From Acidimicrobiales bacterium (GTDB lineage: Bacteria > Actinomycetota > Acidimicrobiia > Acidimicrobiales > JANYDT01), in contig JANYHQ010000299.1 of NCBI GenBank assembly GCA_025358985.1, positions 1 to 5,566 on the forward strand: a stretch of DNA of 5,566 bases, read 5' to 3'. Position numbers and translations under genes: made by a program. Each line of letters starts with the position of its first letter. The first letter of the stretch is position 1. Below are positions 1 through 5,566 of the stretch, in pieces. The notes under the pieces were generated by a model. The model was given only the letters and a program-made list of their open reading frames with translations. It ran no database searches and was not told where the DNA came from.

Positions 1-1
1 C

Positions 2-1258
2 GGCGAACTTCAGTGGGGCTATCTGGTCACCATCGATGACCTGCACCACGCTGATCCGGGGCAAGTGGGGGCACTGCTTGAAGGGTTGATGGCCATGGCC
101 GTGACGGGGGCGCCCGTTGCCGTGATCGTGTCCGGCTGCGACGTGATGGATGTATCCCCGTTGGTGAACGATCCTGCCAATCTGGAAATCGTCACGCTAC
201 GTACGTTCGACTACGCCGCCCTACGGTCCATCCTCAGCTCCTCTGGGGTCACCATGGTTGACGGTGGGGTTCGACGGCTGGAGGAGCTCACCCATGGACT
301 GGCCAAGGATCTGTTTCCACTGGTCAACGAATTGGTGTTGCGACAAGGGACATTGGGTGCAGGTGATGTAGAGGAAGCCCTGGCCGTGCTGCGCAGCGAC
401 GCCCGCGAGAGCGGGTCGCGTAGCGCCAAGGTGGTGGAGCAAGAGCGCCTCGACGATGTGGACCTCATCTACGCCACCCACGGCAGTGAGACCCCGACGG
501 AAATGCTCTCCGTGAGTGCGCTGATGATTGAGGCGGCGCTGTTGGACGACTTCATTTCGCCCCCCGAAGTGCCTGACGCTGTTGAGGGCATGGTGCTCCC
601 GTTCGTACTGCGGCCCGCGTCGGTGCTTGACAACTCCACTGTTGACGACCTCACCAACCCGATTGTCGACCACGATGGTGGGGTTGGTGAAACACAGTCC
701 GATGCATGGACGAACCCGTACGAGTCGCTATTCGATGTATCTCCATCCGAGTCAGCGATCTATACAGATGATGAATATGCCGATCTACTGAGTGACGCTT
801 CCGATCTCGACGATGTCATCCTCGATGATGAGGACTACGAAGTAGAGAACGACGACTTCCTCCTCGGCGACAAGGCTGGTGTGGCCACGGAAAAAGAGCC
901 GGTGCCGCAGACGCTGGTACTCACTGCCGTTGTCCCTGCCCATAGCCACGCCCACGACAGCCCGTATTCGGCTGGGCACGACAGCCACCGTCTGTCGGTG
1001 GAGCCGGAAACACCCGTGTCGGTCTCAGGGTCGCAGCGCCGAGTGTTGCGTACCGTGGCTGACCTGCGTGAGAACGGCAAGGTGGTCACCGTCGATGCCG
1101 TCCGTCGCAGCGTGGGGGATCTCAACCGTTTCACCGGTGTCTCCCCCGTGGTGACGGCCATTGACGAATTGGTGGCCATGTCGCTGGTACTGCGTCGAGG
1201 TGAGGACTTGCTCGAACTGAGTTCAGCGGGCGTCACCGCAATGCTCGCCTCAGCCTAA
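2..1258 (+). CDS. AAA/STAND-type ATPase with C-terminal winged helix, 3' part (5' end outside window)
   Basis: The reading frame is open from base 2 with no stop, so the gene starts before the window; the GTG at 65 is an internal valine, not a start. The first visible residues, YLVTIDDLHHAD (visible residues 7-18), form a Walker B motif of the kind found in AAA_16/STAND ATPases (usual form: DDLHWAD). The Walker A motif must lie upstream. A typical ATPase-lid pattern follows (about 60-125), including LEELTHGLAKDLFPLVNEL. Residues about 145-340 look poorly ordered and contain a strongly acidic stretch (about 251-291, 18 Asp/Glu in 41). Residues about 343-418 resemble a winged helix: three helices (SQRRVLRTVADL, VTVDAVRRSVG, SPVVTAIDELVAM) and a beta wing (LVLRRGEDLLEL). 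The family couples ATP hydrolysis to signalling or DNA-related switching. The true target is unknown and the DNA-binding role is inferred. The gene converges on the mutase gene, with 7 bases between stop codons. Confidence 0.8.
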   Translation, partial: GELQWGYLVTIDDLHHADPGQVGALLEGLMAMAVTGAPVAVIVSGCDVMDVSPLVNDPANLEIVTLRTFDYAALRSILSSSGVTMVDGGVRRLEELTHGLAKDLFPLVNELVLRQGTLGAGDVEEALAVLRSDARESGSRSAKVVEQERLDDVDLIYATHGSETPTEMLSVSALMIEAALLDDFISPPEVPDAVEGMVLPFVLRPASVLDNSTVDDLTNPIVDHDGGVGETQSDAWTNPYESLFDVSPSESAIYTDDEYADLLSDASDLDDVILDDEDYEVENDDFLLGDKAGVATEKEPVPQTLVLTAVVPAHSHAHDSPYSAGHDSHRLSVEPETPVSVSGSQRRVLRTVADLRENGKVVTVDAVRRSVGDLNRFTGVSPVVTAIDELVAMSLVLRRGEDLLELSSAGVTAMLASA

Positions 1259-1291
1259 TTTGGCCTCAGCGGCGACTGGCTATGGCCAAAT
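1258..1291. terminator. Inverted repeat at convergent gene ends, possible terminator
   Basis: A perfect 8-base inverted repeat, ATTTGGCC (1258-1265) and GGCCAAAT (1284-1291), is separated by an 18-base loop. It starts on the last base of the ATPase stop codon and runs into the 3' end of the mutase gene. Its place between two convergent genes fits a bidirectional terminator. The loop is long and neither side has a U-run, so this is only a weak inference. Confidence 0.3.
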
Positions 1292-3215
1292 CCACTATTT
1301 CACCCATGATGCGGGTGAGATCGAAGTCCTTGGGGGTGTACACGGCCGAAACCCCTGCTGCGATGAGTGTTGCACGGTCTTCTTCCGGGATGATTCCACC
1401 GATGATGATGGGTGCCTCAATACCATACGCGCGCAGATGGTTAAGCACATCAGGGATCAATTGCAGATGCGAGCCGGAGAGAATGGAGAGTCCAATGACA
1501 TCGGGATCTTCATCCCGGGCGGTGGCCGCAATCTGCTCGGGGGTGGAGCGGATACCCTGGTAGATGACCTCCATGCCGGCATCGCGAGCAGCCACGGCAA
1601 TCTGCTCGGCGCCGTTGGAGTGTCCGTCCAACCCCGGTTTGGCCACGAGAAGGCGGGGCGGGCCACCCACCAACGCTTGGCTGCGGGCGGCCACGCCGGC
1701 TAACCCTTCCGAGCTCACGCCTGCGGATTGTCCTACCCCGGTTGGGGCACGGAACTCACCGAACACTTCCCGCATCACACCAGCCCACTCACCGGTGGTA
1801 CCGCCGGCATGGGCAAAGGCGATGGTGGGAACCATGATGTTGTCCGTGCCCATGGCTGCCACTCGAAGTGCTTCCAACGCCGTGGACACCGCAGAGGCGT
1901 TACGGGCGGCGCGCCAAGTATGCAGTTCATCAATGGTTTCTTGCTCCATGGTGGGGTCCACTCGCATGATGTTCTCGGTGCCACCCAGGGGTGATGGTGC
2001 ACTCTCGGTGTAGCAATTGACGCCCACCACCTTCAGCTCCCCACTTTCGATACGTCGAATCCGTTCCGTATGTGAACGTACCAGTCTGGCCTTCAACTCA
2101 GCAATGGCGTGAAACGCCCCACCGAGGTCCAGCACGTTGTTGAGCTCCGTCCAAGCCGCGTTGGCCAACTCGGCTGTCTTGGCTTCCACCACCACAGACC
2201 CGGTGAACAGATCGTCGTATTCCAACAGGTCGGTTTCGAACGCCAGAACCTGCTGCATCCGCAGCGACCATTGCTGGTCCCACGGCCTTGGCAGTCCCAG
2301 TGCTTCGTTCCACGCTGGTAGCTGTACCGCCCGGGCGCGCGCATCCTTGGATAGCGTGACCCCCAGCATCTCGAGCACAATGCGTTGTACGTTGTTTTCC
2401 GGCTGTGCTTCGGTGAGACCCAACGAATTCACCTGAAGACCGTAGCGAAATCTCCGGTATTTCGGATCTTGGACACCATAGCGTTCTACACATATACGTT
2501 CCCAAAGCTGGGTGAAGGCTCGCATTTTGCACATCTCTTCCACAAAGCGGATACCCGCATTGACAAAGAAACTGATGCGCCCCACCACCTCCGGAAACTC
2601 ATCGTCGCTGAGTTGCCCGCTACTTCTCACGGCATCGAGTACGTCAATGGCCGTAGCCAATGAGTAGGCCAGTTCCTGCGTAGGAGTGGCTCCGGCCTCT
2701 TGGAGGTGGTAGCTGCATACGTTGATGGGATTCCACTTCGGCACATGGCGCACTGTGTACGCCACCATGTCCACGATGAGGCGACGACTGGGATCGGGCG
2801 GAAAGATGTATGTACCGCGCGACAGGTACTCCTTCACGATGTCGTTCTGTGTGGTGCCCTGAAGCAGGGTCGGATCCACCCCTGATTCTTCGGCGTGGGC
2901 GATGTAGAGGCCCAGCAACCATGCTGCAGGGGCATTGATGGTCATCGACGTATTCATCTGATCGAGGGGGATGCCGTTGAGCAACTGACGCATATGACCA
3001 AGGTGCGCCACCGGGACCCCCACTTTTCCCACCTCGCCCCGGGATTGGGGTGCATCAGGGTCGTACCCGGTTTGGGTGGGAAGATCGAAGGCGATCGACA
3101 ATCCGGTTTGACCCTTGGCCAAGTTGGTGCGGTAGAGCTCGTTGGACTTCTGGGCAGTGGAGTGCCCGGAGTACGTGCGCATGACCCATGGTTGATCCGG
3201 ACGTGTCGAGGCCAT
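1266..3215 (-). CDS. meaA: Ethylmalonyl-CoA mutase (coenzyme B12-dependent acyl-CoA mutase, MeaA/Ecm type)
   Basis: Predicted cytosolic adenosylcobalamin enzyme that rearranges the acyl carbon skeleton of (2R)-ethylmalonyl-CoA to (2S)-methylsuccinyl-CoA in the ethylmalonyl-CoA pathway of acetyl-CoA assimilation. From the ATG at 3215 it has 649 residues, normal for a single-chain mutase. The TIM-barrel substrate domain (about 5-500) holds RTYSGHST (13-20) and FDLPTQTGYD (43-52), where methylmalonyl-CoA mutases have RQYAGFST and FDLATHRGYD; these differences favour Ecm. The active-site Tyr-His of SYHLQEAGA is at 169-170. The C-terminal B12 domain (about 520-649) has the base-off motif GLDGHSNG, with Asp530, His532 and Gly535, then SILSGSH (577-583) and GGIIPEED (606-613). 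No G-protein domain is fused, unlike IcmF. A GTG at 3236 would add seven residues; I prefer the ATG because family members start close to the PW..RTY segment. The deacylase gene lies 53 bases upstream on the same strand. No ccr or other pathway gene is visible. Specificity is inferred from sequence resemblance; some other acyl-CoA mutase activity is possible. Confidence 0.87.
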   Translation of the reverse strand: MASTRPDQPWVMRTYSGHSTAQKSNELYRTNLAKGQTGLSIAFDLPTQTGYDPDAPQSRGEVGKVGVPVAHLGHMRQLLNGIPLDQMNTSMTINAPAAWLLGLYIAHAEESGVDPTLLQGTTQNDIVKEYLSRGTYIFPPDPSRRLIVDMVAYTVRHVPKWNPINVCSYHLQEAGATPTQELAYSLATAIDVLDAVRSSGQLSDDEFPEVVGRISFFVNAGIRFVEEMCKMRAFTQLWERICVERYGVQDPKYRRFRYGLQVNSLGLTEAQPENNVQRIVLEMLGVTLSKDARARAVQLPAWNEALGLPRPWDQQWSLRMQQVLAFETDLLEYDDLFTGSVVVEAKTAELANAAWTELNNVLDLGGAFHAIAELKARLVRSHTERIRRIESGELKVVGVNCYTESAPSPLGGTENIMRVDPTMEQETIDELHTWRAARNASAVSTALEALRVAAMGTDNIMVPTIAFAHAGGTTGEWAGVMREVFGEFRAPTGVGQSAGVSSEGLAGVAARSQALVGGPPRLLVAKPGLDGHSNGAEQIAVAARDAGMEVIYQGIRSTPEQIAATARDEDPDVIGLSILSGSHLQLIPDVLNHLRAYGIEAPIIIGGIIPEEDRATLIAAGVSAVYTPKDFDLTRIMGEIVDLAIASRR

Positions 3216-3262
3216 GACCCCAGTCTGGTCGCGCACAGTGCGCCGGGACCAGCCGATCGTCG

Positions 3263-3270
3263 ACCTCCTC
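3263..3270 (-). promoter_or_regulatory. Strong Shine-Dalgarno sequence overlapping the deacylase stop codon
   Basis: On the - strand the sequence reads TGAGGAGGT, so the deacylase stop codon TGA (3271-3269) merges with a near-perfect ribosome-binding site, GAGGAGGT. This layout usually means translational coupling to the next gene, here the mutase. However, the closest ordinary starts in the mutase frame are far off: GTG at 3236 (26 bases away) and ATG at 3215 (47 bases away). The codon at ideal distance is ATC (3257-3255), which is in frame but is very rarely used as a start. Confidence 0.5.
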
Positions 3271-3772
3271 AGTTCGGGCGGGCGATGGCGGCGATGGCGG
3301 CGAACAATCCGCCCGTGACGCTCACCAGATCGGTGGCCTGGAGTTCGAGTTCCAGGCCACGTCGGCCGCCACTCACGAAGATGGTGGCGTGGTCCACTGC
3401 GCTGGCGTTCACCACCGTGGGGAGCCGTTTGCGCTGACCGAGGGGAGAGATGCCGCCCACCACATATCCGGTGGCCCGTTCGGCATCGGCAGGGGTGGCC
3501 ATCTCGGCTCGTTTGCCACCCAACGCGCGGGCCAGGGCCTTGAGATCGAGGTGGTCGTCAACAGGCAACACAGCCACCACCAACCCGTGTCCCCGGGGTC
3601 CGTCGATGACGGCCACCAGCGTTTTGTGCACTCTGGCCGGTTCACATCCCAGCGCATTGGCGGCTTCGAGCCCGAACGAGTCAACCCCGGGGTGATGTTG
3701 AAATTCATGCACTGTGTACGAAATGCCGGCGAGGTCGGCCGCCGTGGTGGCCGGTGTGCCTTTCGCGCTCAT
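3269..3772 (-). CDS. ybaK: YbaK/EbsC-family aminoacyl-tRNA deacylase (Cys-tRNA(Pro) deacylase-like)
   Basis: Predicted free-standing editing enzyme of the YbaK/ProX superfamily, which hydrolyses wrongly charged tRNA in the cytosol, typically Cys-tRNA(Pro). The 167-residue protein is close to the usual length of about 160. It shows the family signatures in order: FGLEAANALG (33-42), VHKTLVAVIDG (48-58) with the conserved functional Lys50, GGISPLGQRKRLPTVV (106-121), and IFVSGGRRGLELEL (131-144). I chose the ATG at 3772 because AGGA (3780-3783), followed by a G-run, sits seven bases upstream. An in-frame ATG at 3835 would add 21 residues that look unlike the family and would run into the divergent gene's start. 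It is followed by the mutase gene on the same strand, probably in one transcript, although the two jobs have no obvious link. Exact tRNA specificity cannot be read from sequence. Confidence 0.92.
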   Translation of the reverse strand: MSAKGTPATTAADLAGISYTVHEFQHHPGVDSFGLEAANALGCEPARVHKTLVAVIDGPRGHGLVVAVLPVDDHLDLKALARALGGKRAEMATPADAERATGYVVGGISPLGQRKRLPTVVNASAVDHATIFVSGGRRGLELELQATDLVSVTGGLFAAIAAIARPN

Positions 3773-3820
3773 GCCCCCATCCTGGCTGTTCCTTCGGGGA
3801 TGGCGGTCCGGGCGGGGGCC

Positions 3821-3826
3821 TATCGT
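3821..3826 (+). promoter_or_regulatory. Possible -10 box for the S51-like gene (leaderless start)
   Basis: TATCGT fits the actinobacterial -10 pattern TANNNT and ends seven bases before the ATG at 3834. That spacing would place transcription start at or next to the start codon, giving a leaderless mRNA. No Shine-Dalgarno sequence lies at normal distance, which agrees with this. No clear -35 box is visible. This is inferred from a short motif. Confidence 0.3.
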
Positions 3827-3833
3827 GATCGCC

Positions 3834-4511
3834 ATGTCCGGAACCGTGGTGTTCGTCGGTGGTTACTCGTGGTCGGGGGAGGCATTGCGGTCGATGATGC
3901 GGGCGGCGGGATCACCGAGGCCTGTGGTGGTGCCCACGGCAGCCATGTTCGAGGGGACGGGCGCCGCCATTAATGCCGTCCGCCATATGCTGGCCAACTC
4001 CGACGTGGACGTCGTGTCCATCCCCCGTCGCGTACCGCCCACCGACGCCATCGTGAACTCCACCCTCGCGGCTGCGCGATTCATCATCTTCGCTGGCGAA
4101 TCAGCAATTCATCTGCGTTCCGTGATGACCGACACCGAGGCCTGGAACGCAGTGCTTCAGGCCTGGGCGGATGGTGCGGTGCTGGTGGGGATCGGGGGCG
4201 CGGCGGCGGCACTGGCGGACCCCATGATCGACGACCGGGGTGGCGCATTCACCCTGGGACTGGGTGTGGTTGGCACCACCGCTGTGCTCCCTCACGCCGA
4301 CCAGTGGGGGCAAGAGCGCATGCGACGCACCACCCGATTGGTGAGCAAGGGAGTGGCGCTCGTCGCCATCAACGACGATGCCGCTTTGGTGTGGCACCCC
4401 GAATCGGGATGGGAGGCCCACGGCAACGTGAAAGTGACCCTCAACGGCGAAACAGTACCGGTAGAGACGTTGCCGCCCCCGGTCGGGATGGCCGCAACCA
4501 TCGGACGGTGA
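3834..4511 (+). CDS. Peptidase S51/class I glutamine amidotransferase-like protein, catalytic serine missing
   Basis: The 225-residue protein has the layout of the S51 family (dipeptidase E and cyanophycinase relatives), close to the usual length. It opens with a Rossmann-like strand, TVVFVGGYSW (4-13), continues with RPVVVPTAA (29-37), then RFIIFAGESAIHLRSVM (82-98) at the place of the family's GGGN...L element. At the nucleophile elbow, where active members read G-x-S-A-G-A, this protein reads GIGGAA (119-124), so the catalytic serine appears replaced by glycine. The downstream part, DDRGGAFTLGLG (133-144) and VLPHADQW (151-158), is recognisable and keeps the histidine. It is therefore probably not a peptidase; a binding role or different chemistry is possible. 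I chose the ATG at 3834 because the match begins there and an upstream start would overlap the deacylase gene. It diverges from the deacylase and converges on the cyclophilin gene with a 12-base gap. No specific function can be named. Confidence 0.72.
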   Translation: MSGTVVFVGGYSWSGEALRSMMRAAGSPRPVVVPTAAMFEGTGAAINAVRHMLANSDVDVVSIPRRVPPTDAIVNSTLAAARFIIFAGESAIHLRSVMTDTEAWNAVLQAWADGAVLVGIGGAAAALADPMIDDRGGAFTLGLGVVGTTAVLPHADQWGQERMRRTTRLVSKGVALVAINDDAALVWHPESGWEAHGNVKVTLNGETVPVETLPPPVGMAATIGR

Positions 4512-4523
4512 CGAAAGAGAGCC

Positions 4524-5087
4524 TCAGTCTTCGTGCTCGGTGATGACCACCGAGTTGATCACCACGGGGGTGCTCGGCCGGTCCGACGCTCCCGTTTTCA
4601 CCTGCTGCATTGCTTCCACCACATCGAGGCCTTTGACCACTTTGCCGAACAGGGAGTACTGCGGCGGCAACTGCTGACCGGAACGGCCACTGACGATGAA
4701 GAACTGCGACCCATTGGTGTTGGGACCGGAGTTGGCCATGGCCAGCGATCCGATCTCGTAACGGCCGGGCTTGGGGAGTTCGTCGCTGAAGCGATATCCC
4801 GGGTCGCCACGACCGTCGCCATTGGGGCAGCCGCCTTGGCACATGAAGCCACTGATGATGCGATGGAACGTCAAAGAGTCGTAATAGTGATGGCCCGCCA
4901 GGAACACGAAGTTGTTCACGGTAAGGGGTGCGCCGGCTGCGTCCAAGGCGATGGACAGATCCCCTAGTGACGTGCTCATCACGGCGCTATAGCGCTTGGA
5001 CGAGTCGATGCACATCGGCGGTTTGCCGCTGAAACGAGTGGTCCGGGGGCTGGAGCCGTCGATGGCGGGACATTCTGGTGTGGACAT
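4524..5087 (-). CDS. Cyclophilin-type peptidyl-prolyl cis-trans isomerase
   Basis: Predicted PPIase that speeds rotation of peptide bonds before proline during folding. The ATG at 5087 gives 187 residues and has GAGGT (5096-5100) eight bases upstream; the frame stays open further upstream, but that part is Pro/Arg-rich and overlaps the next gene. A single cyclophilin domain covers about 33-185. Core residues are present: FHR (74-76, equivalent to Arg55 of human CypA), GFMCQGG (80-86, Phe60 and Gln63), MANSGPNTNGSQFFI (117-131) and LFGKVVKGLDVVEAM (146-160). The CypA His126 position is Tyr144 and the cyclosporin-contacting Trp121 has no clear equivalent, as in many bacterial forms. The first 32 residues hold Cys6 and PPMCID (23-28), a prefix I associate with acidimicrobial PPIases. 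No signal peptide or membrane segment is seen, so it is probably cytosolic. It follows a second cyclophilin gene on the same strand, 58 bases away. Confidence 0.92.
   Translation of the reverse strand: MSTPECPAIDGSSPRTTRFSGKPPMCIDSSKRYSAVMSTSLGDLSIALDAAGAPLTVNNFVFLAGHHYYDSLTFHRIISGFMCQGGCPNGDGRGDPGYRFSDELPKPGRYEIGSLAMANSGPNTNGSQFFIVSGRSGQQLPPQYSLFGKVVKGLDVVEAMQQVKTGASDRPSTPVVINSVVITEHED
4536..4554. terminator. Short hairpin at the end of the cyclophilin gene, possible terminator
   Basis: CTCGGTG (4536-4542) and CACCGAG (4548-4554) form a perfect seven-base stem with a five-base loop. It lies inside the last codons of the cyclophilin gene and 25 bases past the stop of the convergent S51-like gene, so it could end transcription of the latter. 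There is no U-run on either side, and it may simply reflect the Val-Val-Ile-Thr-Glu coding sequence. Confidence 0.3.
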
Positions 5088-5121
5088 TCTGCGGAACCTC
5101 ACGGGTTTGGGGGAAACAGTT

Positions 5122-5145
5122 GAACGGGCGAACGGGCGAACGGGA
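5122..5145. repeat. Three tandem copies of an 8-base unit between the cyclophilin genes
   Basis: GAACGGGC (5122-5129), GAACGGGC (5130-5137) and GAACGGGA (5138-5145) stand head to tail in the 58-base gap between the two cyclophilin genes. The block ends directly against the stop codon of the upstream gene. Unit length and near-perfect identity suggest slipped-strand duplication; a regulatory role is possible but unsupported. Confidence 0.85.
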
Positions 5146-5566
5146 CTACGCCGAAACGGTGGTTGATGGGCTGGCGGTGGCGCTGGCGGTGCTCGACGGG
5201 GTCGTAACCTGCTCCCCTGTGGCCCGGATGTCGATCTGGTCAACGGTGACCTTGGTGCTCGGGGGTTTACCTTGCGTGTCACCCGGATCAACGGCCAGCG
5301 AATCAATGGCTTTCACCACGGGAAGGCCATTGATGACCCGCCCCAGCGGGGAGTAATCCGCCCCCGTGAGGTTATCCACACCACTTTTTCCACTGACAAT
5401 GAAGAACTGGCTGCCGTTGGTACCGGAACCCTTGCCCGTCATGGCCACCGACCCCACACTGAACGCGCCACTGCCCGCTTCGGCGGTGATGGTGAAACCA
5501 GGCCCGCCCTCGCCGGTGCCGGTGGGGTCACCTGCCTGCATCAGAAAACCGCTCACCACACGGTGG
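5146..5566 (-). CDS. Second cyclophilin-type peptidyl-prolyl isomerase, 3' part (5' end outside window)
   Basis: The frame remains open to the right edge, and the first visible residues are HRVVSGFLMQAGDP, the middle of a cyclophilin domain, so roughly the first third is missing. The valine codon at 5559 is internal. Of 139 visible residues, about the first 110 finish the domain: HR (1-2, the catalytic Arg), GFLMQAGDPTGTGEGGPGF (6-24), TNGSQFFIVSG (48-58), and LGRVINGLPVVKAID (70-84), where the usual FGKV is LGRV. The last 20 or so residues form a Ser/Thr/Ala/Pro-rich tail that looks disordered. Such tails occur in exported or surface-linked proteins, but the N-terminus that would show a signal peptide or lipobox is not in the window. 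It ends in TAG (5148-5146), 58 bases before the next cyclophilin gene, which is probably co-transcribed. The two copies share only the family core, so the duplication is not recent. Confidence 0.9.
   Translation of the reverse strand, partial: HRVVSGFLMQAGDPTGTGEGGPGFTITAEAGSGAFSVGSVAMTGKGSGTNGSQFFIVSGKSGVDNLTGADYSPLGRVINGLPVVKAIDSLAVDPGDTQGKPPSTKVTVDQIDIRATGEQVTTPSSTASATASPSTTVSA

Noticed and set aside
65..67. GTG as the start of the ATPase gene
   Set aside because: The frame continues upstream to the window edge and encodes the Walker B motif, so the true start lies outside the window.
1528..1609. 13-base direct repeat GCAATCTGCTCGG (1528-1540 and 1597-1609)
   Set aside because: Both copies encode Glu-Gln-Ile-Ala in the B12 domain in the same frame, so chance codon reuse explains it.
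1266..3215. Calling the mutase methylmalonyl-CoA mutase large subunit or IcmF
   Set aside because: The RTYSGHST and FDLPTQTGYD signatures match the MeaA/Ecm type, and there is no fused G-protein domain or separate small subunit.
3773..3835. Longer deacylase form starting at ATG 3835
   Set aside because: The extra 21 residues look unlike the family, the good ribosome-binding site precedes ATG 3772, and the longer form would overlap the divergent gene's start codon.
3389..3973. Long + strand open frame across the deacylase and the intergenic gap
   Set aside because: It is antisense to a well-supported gene, has no recognisable protein features, and is explained by high G+C content.
5088..5306. 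Longer cyclophilin form starting upstream of 5087
   Set aside because: The added segment is Pro/Arg-rich, overlaps the real coding sequence of the neighbouring cyclophilin, and looks like antisense reading of it.
1..5566. CRISPR array, transposon, phage, tRNA or defence island
   Set aside because: No spaced repeats, transposase or integrase signatures, tRNA-like folds or defence-gene motifs were seen; the genes are of housekeeping type.

Overview
The window reads as chromosomal DNA of a high-G+C actinobacterium. My best guess is a member of the Acidimicrobiia or a relative. The grounds are the GC-rich codon choice, the actinobacterial-type ethylmalonyl-CoA mutase, and a cyclophilin whose N-terminus (a CP..DGSSPRTT stretch followed by PPMCID and KRYSA) resembles acidimicrobial peptidyl-prolyl isomerases as I remember them. 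No rRNA or protein marker is present to settle the taxonomy. It is a densely packed housekeeping region: coding sequence fills nearly everything, no gap exceeds about 60 bases, and there is no sign of mobile DNA, CRISPR, tRNA or phage.

Layout from left to right. (1) Bases 2-1258, + strand: the 3' part of a large AAA/STAND-type ATPase gene. The window opens just before its Walker B motif, and the protein ends in an acidic low-complexity linker and a probable winged-helix domain. (2) Bases 1266-3215, - strand: a full-length single-chain adenosylcobalamin-dependent acyl-CoA mutase, best matched to ethylmalonyl-CoA mutase (MeaA/Ecm). (3) Bases 3269-3772, - strand: a YbaK/EbsC-family aminoacyl-tRNA deacylase directly upstream of the mutase and probably co-transcribed with it. 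(4) Bases 3834-4511, + strand: a peptidase S51/class I amidotransferase-like protein that lacks the family's catalytic serine. It diverges from the deacylase across a 61-base gap. (5) Bases 4524-5087, - strand: a complete cyclophilin. (6) Bases 5146-5566, - strand: the 3' part of a second cyclophilin paralogue that continues past the right edge.

The gene order alternates: + / - - / + / - -. The two convergent junctions (7 and 12 bases) each carry a short inverted repeat that might help end transcription. The two - strand pairs (deacylase-mutase and cyclophilin-cyclophilin) look like two-gene operons. Functionally the genes are not obviously one system: acetyl-CoA assimilation or ethylmalonyl-CoA pathway chemistry, tRNA proofreading and protein folding sit side by side. 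I do not see a convincing new biological system here. The points most worth a second look are the serine-less S51 homologue, the strong Shine-Dalgarno sequence that faces no standard start codon before the mutase, and the paired cyclophilins with a short tandem repeat between them.
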